A stretch of DNA of 45,266 nt from Nocardia testacea NBRC 100365 (GTDB lineage: Bacteria > Actinomycetota > Actinomycetes > Mycobacteriales > Mycobacteriaceae). A model generated the notes under the pieces. That model was not told the DNA's origin, made no database searches, and saw only the letters and a list, made by a program, of their open reading frames with translations. Where the stretch lies: positions 1 through 45,266 of the forward strand of contig NZ_BAGJ01000259.1 in NCBI RefSeq assembly GCF_000308775.1, in the 5' to 3' direction. Shown piece by piece: positions 37,584 through 43,150 of this stretch (position 1 is the first letter of the stretch; each line of letters begins with the position of its first letter). Made by a program: the position numbers and the translations under genes.

Positions 37584-37922
37584 GATTCTAGTAGTCATTG
37601 GTCCGAGCTTCCGCCCCCGGATCTCGTCGACGCGGCCGCGACGGCGTTGCGGATGCTGTCCGATCCCACCAGGCTGCGGCTGCTGTGGCTACTGAGCGGT
37701 GACCACGAGCTGGACGTCGGTTCCCTGGCCGCGCGGGTCACGCTGGCCCGCCCGGCGGTCTCGCAGCATCTGGCCAAGCTGGAACTGGCCGGGCTCGTGG
37801 TCCGCCGCCGGGCCGGCCGCCGCATGCTCTACCGCGCCCGGGGCGGCCACGTACGCCGGCTCCTGGTCGAAACACTGAACGCCGCCGAACACCGGGTGCG
37901 CGGAATACCGGAGCACGACTGA
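37572..37922 (+). CDS. KmtR-like ArsR/SmtB nickel/cobalt-sensing repressor
   Basis: A 116-residue winged-helix repressor. It starts MYAHDSSS at GTG 37572, aligning with the MYAD start of M. tuberculosis KmtR. Core: LRMLSDPTRLRLLWLL, then the recognition helix RPAVSQHLAKLELAGLV. The metal-site residues of KmtR (His88, Glu101, His102, His110, His111) fall, with a constant offset of five, on His93, Glu106, His107, His115 and Asp116, so four of five are kept and the last His is Asp. It probably releases DNA when Ni or Co binds, derepressing the divergent exporter. The start lies within the palindrome, so the mRNA may be leaderless. Confidence 0.82.
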   Translation: MYAHDSSSHWSELPPPDLVDAAATALRMLSDPTRLRLLWLLSGDHELDVGSLAARVTLARPAVSQHLAKLELAGLVVRRRAGRRMLYRARGGHVRRLLVETLNAAEHRVRGIPEHD

Positions 37923-37959
37923 ATTCCCCCTGGCGGTGGGCCGCCGGTTCCGGTCGAAT

Positions 37960-38322
37960 TCAGCCCACCGCTTCCGGGCGGTCGGTGAGACCCAGGCGGA
38001 GATGCTCGCTGTGGTAGATCGCCTCGTCGAGCAGCTGGGCGACATGGCTGTCGTAGAGGCTGTAGACGATGCTGCGCCCGCTGCGGGCGCCGGTGACCAG
38101 GCCGAGGTTGCGCAGCAGCCGCAGCTGGTGCGATACCGCCGACTGCTCCATCCCGACCGCCGTCGCCAGTTCGGTCACCGGGAGGGGGCCCTGGCGCAGT
38201 TCGCTCAGGATGAGCAGCCGGCTCGGCGTGGCCAGCGCTTGCAGTGTGGTCGCGACGCGGGCCGCCGCGTCCCCGTCCAACCGCGCGATCGGGCGGTCCC
38301 GGCCTTCGACCCCGTGTCCCAT
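37960..38322 (-). CDS. nmtR: Nickel/cobalt-sensing repressor NmtR
   Basis: A 120-residue ArsR/SmtB-family sensor, the same length as M. tuberculosis NmtR. It starts MGHGVEGRDRP, with Gly2 and His3 available for the unusual N-terminal nickel site. The alpha-5 ligands Asp91, His93, His104 and His107 (YDSHVAQLLDEAIYHSEHL) are at exactly the known NmtR positions. Recognition helix: MEQSAVSHQLRLLRNLGLV. The ATG at 38322 is chosen over 38340 because the MGHGVEG start is conserved. It is divergent from the CtpJ-type ATPase, which NmtR controls in mycobacteria. Confidence 0.95.
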   Translation of the reverse strand: MGHGVEGRDRPIARLDGDAAARVATTLQALATPSRLLILSELRQGPLPVTELATAVGMEQSAVSHQLRLLRNLGLVTGARSGRSIVYSLYDSHVAQLLDEAIYHSEHLRLGLTDRPEAVG

Positions 38323-38349
38323 AAGTAGACAGCATATCAACCAGCATAA

Positions 38350-38365
38350 ATGAAGACGTGTTCAT
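38350..38365. promoter_or_regulatory. NmtR-type operator, ATGAA-N6-TTCAT
   Basis: ATGAA (38350-38354) and TTCAT (38361-38365) flank six bases. TGAA-N6-TTCA is the classic core of ArsR/SmtB-family operators. It sits between nmtR and the efflux ATPase. A possible -10 (TATGTT, 38375-38380) lies downstream, so the site would cover the -35 region and block transcription when occupied. Confidence 0.75.
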
Positions 38366-38415
38366 GTGTTCTGGTATGTTCGGCGAGACGTTGGTTCCTG
38401 CTGTGGAGGTGCCCT

Positions 38416-40416
38416 GTGGCCGTCCCGACACGTACGCCCGCCGATTCGGTGCGCGTGCCCGCCCCGGTGACCGTGCGCCGGACGAAACTGTTCGACCTGC
38501 CCGAAACCCGGTGGGCGGCCACGGCAGTGGTGCTCTTCGCGGCCGGAGTCGCGGCGCACCTGACCGGCGGCCCGGCCTGGACGTGGTGGGGGTTGTACCT
38601 GGCCTGTTATGCCGCGGGCGGCTGGGAACCGGCCGTGGCCGGCCTGCGGGCGCTGCGGGAACGAACGCTGGACGTGGATCTGCTGATGGTCGCCGCCGCG
38701 CTCGGTGCCGCGGCGATCGGACAGGTGGCCGACGGCGCGCTGCTGATCGTCATCTTCGCCACCTCTGGCGCGCTGGAGTCCTTCGCGAGCGCGCGCACCG
38801 AGGATTCGGTACGCGGACTGCTGGATCTGACGCCGGATACCGCCACTCGGATCACCGCCGACGACGCGGAGGAGACGGTCGCGGTGGCCGACCTCGAGAT
38901 CGGCGACACGGTCGTGGTGCGCCCCGGCGAACGGATTCCCGCCGACGCCACCGTGCTATCCGGCGGCAGCGAGGTCGATCAGGCCACTGTCACCGGAGAA
39001 CCGTTGCCGGTGGACAGATCCGCCGGCGACGAGGTCTTCGCCGGCACCCTCAACGGCACCGGCGCCCTGTGGCTCCGGGTGGATCGCCGGGCGCGGGATT
39101 CGGTCGTCGCCCGCATCGCTGACCTGGTGGAACAGGCGAGCCGGACCAAGGCCCGTACACAGCTGTTCATCGAGAGGATCGAGCAGCGCTATTCGGTGGC
39201 GATGGTGGCCGCCACCCTGGCGATATTCGCGGTGCCGCTGCTGTTCGGCGAGCCGCTGCAGCGGGCGCTGCTGCGGGCGATGACCTTCATGATCGTGGCC
39301 TCCCCGTGCGCGGTGGTGCTGGCGACCATGCCGCCGCTGCTGGCCGCCGTCGCGACCGCCGGGCGGCACGGGGTACTCGTCAAATCGGCCGTCGTCATGG
39401 AGCGACTCGAAACCACCGATCTGCTCGCGTTCGACAAGACCGGAACCTTGACCCGCGGGACCCCGGAGGTCGTCGAGATCCGGTGCACCACGGACTCGTT
39501 CGACGCCGACGAGGTGCTGCGGCTCGCGGCGGCCGTGGAACGACCCAGCGAACATCCGCTCGCCGCCCCCATTGTCCGGGCCGCCCGTGCCCGCGGACTC
39601 GAGGTGCCTGCGGTCGACGAATTCGCCGCCGACCCGGGTCGCGGCGTGCACGCCCGCGTCGGTGATCGCCGCGTCGCGGTCGGATCACCGACGGCGGCTG
39701 CCGCGCCCGGCGCCGAGACCGGGACTGCCGCGGCCGAGGTCGCGTCCCTGCAGGCGCGCGGCTACACCGCGGTCGTGGTGACCTGTGATCACCGGCCGAT
39801 CGGTGTCCTGGCCCTCGCCGACGAGATGCGCCCGGAAGCCGCTGCCGCGGTCGCGGCGGCGCGGCAGCTCACCAGGGCGAACCCGGTATTGCTGACCGGC
39901 GACAACCGGGTGGCCGCCGAGCGGCTGTCGGCCCGGGTCGGCATCACCGATATCCGGGCCGAACTGCTCCCCGCGGACAAGGTCGCCGCCGTCCGGCAAC
40001 TCCGGGGCACCGGCGCCGCGGTGACGGTCGTGGGCGACGGGGTCAACGACGCCCCCGCCCTCGCGGCCGCGCATGCCGGAATCGCCATGGGCGGCGCCGG
40101 GTCGGATCTGACCCTGCGGACCGCCGATGCCGTGGTGGTCCGCGACGATCTCACCGCCGTTCCCGCGGTGCTCGCGCTGGCCCGGCGTGCCCGCCGCATC
40201 GTGATCGCGAATCTGGTCATCGCCGGGTCGTTCATCGCGGTGCTGGTGGTGTGGGACCTTGTGGGCGCCCTGCCACTGCCGCTCGGCGTCGCGGGCCACG
40301 AGGGCTCCACGATCATCGTCGGGCTCAACGGCCTGCGCCTGCTGCGGGACGCCGCCTGGCGGCGTGCCGCGGGAGGTCACTCGAACGCCCGGCCGGCCGC
40401 GGGGGCCACGAGGTGA
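38416..40416 (+). CDS. ctpJ: P1B4-type Co/Ni-exporting ATPase, CtpJ/NmtA-like
   Basis: A 666-residue inner-membrane ATPase, close to the 660 residues of mycobacterial CtpJ. The P1B4 signatures are SPC (296-298, in ASPCAVVLATMP) and HEGST (628-632). The catalytic loop is DKTGTLTRG with the phosphorylated Asp340; TVTGEPLPVD and GDGVNDAPAL are the actuator and hinge motifs. No N-terminal metal-binding domain of the CxxC type is visible, as is usual for P1B4. It exports Co2+ and probably Ni2+. The GTG at 38416 is preceded by GGAGG; an earlier ATG at 38350 lies in the operator and is rejected. Confidence 0.95.
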   Translation: MAVPTRTPADSVRVPAPVTVRRTKLFDLPETRWAATAVVLFAAGVAAHLTGGPAWTWWGLYLACYAAGGWEPAVAGLRALRERTLDVDLLMVAAALGAAAIGQVADGALLIVIFATSGALESFASARTEDSVRGLLDLTPDTATRITADDAEETVAVADLEIGDTVVVRPGERIPADATVLSGGSEVDQATVTGEPLPVDRSAGDEVFAGTLNGTGALWLRVDRRARDSVVARIADLVEQASRTKARTQLFIERIEQRYSVAMVAATLAIFAVPLLFGEPLQRALLRAMTFMIVASPCAVVLATMPPLLAAVATAGRHGVLVKSAVVMERLETTDLLAFDKTGTLTRGTPEVVEIRCTTDSFDADEVLRLAAAVERPSEHPLAAPIVRAARARGLEVPAVDEFAADPGRGVHARVGDRRVAVGSPTAAAAPGAETGTAAAEVASLQARGYTAVVVTCDHRPIGVLALADEMRPEAAAAVAAARQLTRANPVLLTGDNRVAAERLSARVGITDIRAELLPADKVAAVRQLRGTGAAVTVVGDGVNDAPALAAAHAGIAMGGAGSDLTLRTADAVVVRDDLTAVPAVLALARRARRIVIANLVIAGSFIAVLVVWDLVGALPLPLGVAGHEGSTIIVGLNGLRLLRDAAWRRAAGGHSNARPAAGATR

Positions 40417-40442
40417 CCGGGTCGACCGCCCACAGACCGGCT

Positions 40443-41480
40443 TCAGCCCGGAATCGGCGCGCGGAAATGGCTGGGTTCGGCGTCGGCCGGTAGATCGGCG
40501 GCGGTGGCGAACGGTTCGACCTCGGCGCGCAGGTCCACGAGGTGACGGGCATGGGCGGCCAAGGACCGGTCCTCGTCGGAGACGGGTGTCCACTGCTGGA
40601 TGGGTCGCGCCTTGCCGGCGGCGTCCACCGCCACGACCACGGCCAAGCCGTGCGCGGCGAGGGCCGGCTCGTCGGCATGCGGGTCGGTGGCGGTCACGTG
40701 CACGCTGATGTGCATGCTGTGCGGGCCGGTGTGGATCAGCCGTGCGGTGACCTCCACGATATGGCCGATGACGATCGGGCGGTAGAAGCGGATCCCGCCG
40801 AAATAGGAGGTGATCACATGCTGGCCGGCCCAGTCGGCGCCGCAGACATAGGCGGCTTCGTCGATCCAGCCCATGGTGCGGCCGCCGTGCACCTTGCCGC
40901 CCCAATTGATGTCCGAGGGCGCCGCCAGGAACCGCAGCGTAGCGCTCGGCGCGGTACCTGCGGCGGTGTAGCGCTGCGCGGCCATGGCCTCTTCGATGCG
41001 CTTGCGCACCGAGATGCGGGCCCGGGCCTGCCGATGGCGGCGCAATTCGAGAATCGTGGCCGGTTCCCACTGGGGTACCTCGACCGTGCGCCGCGCCTCG
41101 TCGACCGCGACGAAGATCGTGAGGCACTGCGCCGTCTGGACCGGTTTCTGCCGGGTGGGGTCGGTCGAATAGACGCTGACCAGGATGTGCATGCTCGTCC
41201 GGCCGGTGTGGACGAGGTTCGCGTGCAACTCGACGAGTTCCCCGACCGCGATCGGCCGGTCGAGATGGATATTGCCCACGTAGGCGGTGACGCAGTAGCG
41301 GCCGCTCCACTGGGCGGCCGCGGCATAGGCGACCTTGTCGATCCATTCGAGGAGCTTGCCGCCGTCCACCGCGCCCGCGATACCCGCGTCGGCGGGTTTG
41401 ACGAGAAAACGGTGGATCGCCTCGGACCGTCTGCCGGTCGCGGCCGGGGTCGGGAGGGGGTCGATGGTTGTGGCGTTCAC
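40443..41480 (-). CDS. Acyl-CoA thioesterase with two hotdog domains
   Basis: A 345-residue protein with two tandem 4HBT-type hotdog domains (about 20-150 and 185-325), as in BFIT/ACOT-type enzymes that hydrolyse acyl-CoA. The second has the catalytic helix motif NWGGKVHGGRTMGWIDEAAY. The first reads AGAVDGGKLLEWIDKVAY, with Asp in place of His before GG, so only one site may be fully canonical. Each domain has the strand VxLxxRxxHTGxxSMxIxVxV. GTG start at 41480; the ribosome site is weak. It is convergent with ctpJ (26 bases between stops). The chain-length preference is unknown. Confidence 0.85.
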   Translation of the reverse strand: MNATTIDPLPTPAATGRRSEAIHRFLVKPADAGIAGAVDGGKLLEWIDKVAYAAAAQWSGRYCVTAYVGNIHLDRPIAVGELVELHANLVHTGRTSMHILVSVYSTDPTRQKPVQTAQCLTIFVAVDEARRTVEVPQWEPATILELRRHRQARARISVRKRIEEAMAAQRYTAAGTAPSATLRFLAAPSDINWGGKVHGGRTMGWIDEAAYVCGADWAGQHVITSYFGGIRFYRPIVIGHIVEVTARLIHTGPHSMHISVHVTATDPHADEPALAAHGLAVVVAVDAAGKARPIQQWTPVSDEDRSLAAHARHLVDLRAEVEPFATAADLPADAEPSHFRAPIPG

Positions 41481-41674
41481 GGGCCTGCCGATCTGCTCGG
41501 GTGGTGGAGGTACGGTCCCCGACTCCGTTGTCGTCGGAGCAGAATAGGCAGGTGCGGCGCTACGGGCGAGTAGGACACCGCCCGCGGCCGGGAACCCGCC
41601 GATTCGATCGGTGTCCGGAGCTCCCGATGAGGTGAACGGTGCGCCGCGGCCCTCGAAAGGCGGCTCGGGTGGGT

Positions 41675-41699
41675 GTTTGAGGGGACGTGTGGTGGTTAT
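41675..41699 (+). promoter_or_regulatory. SigB/SigF-type promoter before csbD
   Basis: GTTT (41675-41678) and GGTTAT (41694-41699) are separated by 15 bases, close to the GTTT-N15-17-GGGTAT consensus of general-stress sigma factors in actinobacteria. A start near 41706 would give a leader of about 50 bases to the CsbD gene, a classical general-stress gene. One mismatch in the -10. Confidence 0.5.
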
Positions 41700-41757
41700 T
41701 CGCCCTGCGATCGGCCGAACCGCCGGCCGGTCGGCATCCGACGAGAGGGGACAGGCG

Positions 41758-41931
41758 ATGAGTGCCAAGGACAAGCTCGACAACAAAGCCGAAGATCTCG
41801 CCGGTCAGGCCAAGGAAAAGCTCGGAAAGGCCACCGGCGACGAGGAGACGAAGAACGAAGGCAAGGCCGACCAGACCAAGTCCAATTTGAAGGACGCGGG
41901 CGAGAAGGTCAAGGACGCCTTCCGCGACTGA
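41758..41931 (+). CDS. CsbD-family general stress protein
   Basis: 57 residues, highly charged and helical: MSAKDKLDNKAEDLAGQAKEK is typical, with the repeated K-A/G-E pattern (KATGDEETKNEGKADQTKSN). CsbD is a SigB-dependent stress protein in Bacillus. Its biochemical role is unknown. The ATG is preceded by GAGAGGGG. It lies behind a SigB/SigF-like promoter and is followed 14 bases after the stop by a perfect terminator, so it is monocistronic. Confidence 0.92.
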   Translation: MSAKDKLDNKAEDLAGQAKEKLGKATGDEETKNEGKADQTKSNLKDAGEKVKDAFRD

Positions 41932-41944
41932 TCGAGCCGTCGAG

Positions 41945-41974
41945 CGGGCGACGCCGGGATATCGGCGTCGCCCG
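41945..41974. terminator. Bidirectional terminator between csbD and the YczE-like gene
   Basis: CGGGCGACGCCG and CGGCGTCGCCCG form perfect 12-bp arms around GGATAT, 14 bases after the CsbD stop. The facing minus-strand gene ends at 42041, so it may serve both. Confidence 0.85.
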
Positions 41975-42040
41975 TTCCGTGTCCGAAGGGGTCCGGCCGG
42001 ACGGGGCCCGGCTCCTGGACCCCGCAGCGGCCACCAGGGG

Positions 42041-42706
42041 TCATGTGCAGGAGGGGACCGATCCGTCGTCGCGTCCGGCCGCGCCGCGGACCGCGTCCGG
42101 CGACCGCGGGGGTGGCGGGGAATCGAACCCGGGTAACCGGCCGGCGACCAGCGGGATCATGAGCTGGATCAGCGGGCCGATGGCGACCGCGTAGACGACG
42201 GTGCCGAGACCGACACTGCCGCCGAGCAGCCAGCCGGTGCTCAGCACCGTCACCTCGATCATCGTCCGGACCCGGCGGATGGGCCATCCCGTCCGGCGGG
42301 CGAGCCCCGTCATCAGACCGTCGCGCGGGCCCGGTCCCAGCCCCGCGCCGATGTACAGCACACTGGCCAGCGCGTTGAGCACGACCGCGAGCACCATCGC
42401 CCCCAGCCGGACCGGCATCGACTCCCAGTGCGGGAGCAGCCAGAGCCCCGCATCGACCGACACGCCGACGAGCACCACATTGCTCACCGTTCCCACACCG
42501 GGCCACTGGCGCAGCGGAATCCAGGCCAGCAGGACCACCGCACCGGTCAGTACGGTCACCGTGCCGAAACTCATCGGCACCTGCCGGGTGATGCCCTGAT
42601 GAAAGACATCCCAGGGATCCAGACCGACTGCGGCGCGGATCATCACGGCCATCGAGAAGCCGTACAGCCAGAGCCCGGTGAACAATGCGGTGAGACGTCC
42701 GATCAC
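42041..42706 (-). CDS. YczE/YyaS/YitT-family membrane protein
   Basis: A 221-residue inner-membrane protein with about five hydrophobic spans. GLWLYGFSMAVMIRAAVGLDPWDVFHQGITRQ (about residues 10-41) is the family hallmark, followed by LGPGPRDGLMTGLARRTGWPIRRVRTMIE. The tail (about 193-221) is Pro-rich and basic. GTG at 42706 with GGGGAAG nine bases upstream; a frame reaching to 43069 is arginine-rich shadow. In Bacillus, YczE is encoded next to sfp and is needed for bacillomycin production. Here it is divergent from an NRPS gene. The molecular function is unknown. Confidence 0.85.
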   Translation of the reverse strand: MIGRLTALFTGLWLYGFSMAVMIRAAVGLDPWDVFHQGITRQVPMSFGTVTVLTGAVVLLAWIPLRQWPGVGTVSNVVLVGVSVDAGLWLLPHWESMPVRLGAMVLAVVLNALASVLYIGAGLGPGPRDGLMTGLARRTGWPIRRVRTMIEVTVLSTGWLLGGSVGLGTVVYAVAIGPLIQLMIPLVAGRLPGFDSPPPPRSPDAVRGAAGRDDGSVPSCT

Positions 42707-43150
42707 GGGACGAGCTTCCCCGATGCCGGCTCTCGGGTACAGAGCCACCTGCGCACAACTGGTTCCTCGGCGGTCATGCCGAAAGGCTCGCGGCCATTCT
42801 TCGCCGGAGCCGACCGGCGGCGCCGAGAGGGACGACCCGGACATGCGACCACTCGCGCCGTGGCTGCGCGGGGCGAATCTCCCTCGGGGTGCGCGCCGTA
42901 CCGGAGCCCGTGGACGGCGTTGTGGGAGGTCGGCGCGTCCACGGGCAAAACGCCGGACCCCGGTTGCACGGTGCCCGGGCAGTGTGCATAAATTGTCCAG
43001 CGCACGATCTGATAGCTGTTTGCTCTTAAAGGTGTTCGCGCGGCAGGGGCGCGGATACCGCTTCGTCACGACGAAGTCCTACCCAGGCTTCGAGCGCAGC
43101 AGGGGGCGTTTTCTGCTGTGCTCCGGTGCCTCCGAGCGAGAGGTTGGAAG
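42707..43150. other. Divergent intergenic region between the YczE-like and NRPS genes
   Basis: 444 bp without a supported gene. It contains CTTCGT-CACG-ACGAAG (43061-43076), a 6-bp-arm palindrome, and a 9-bp hairpin pairing GCGCAGCAG (43094-43102) with CTGCTGTGC (43113-43121), one G-U pair, about 30 bases before the NRPS start. These may be an operator and a leader structure. No iron-box-like palindrome was seen. Confidence 0.6.

Noticed and set aside
42707..43069. Long N-terminal extension of the YczE-like protein
   Set aside because: Arginine-rich residues that do not resemble the family; the first conserved span begins just after the GTG at 42706.
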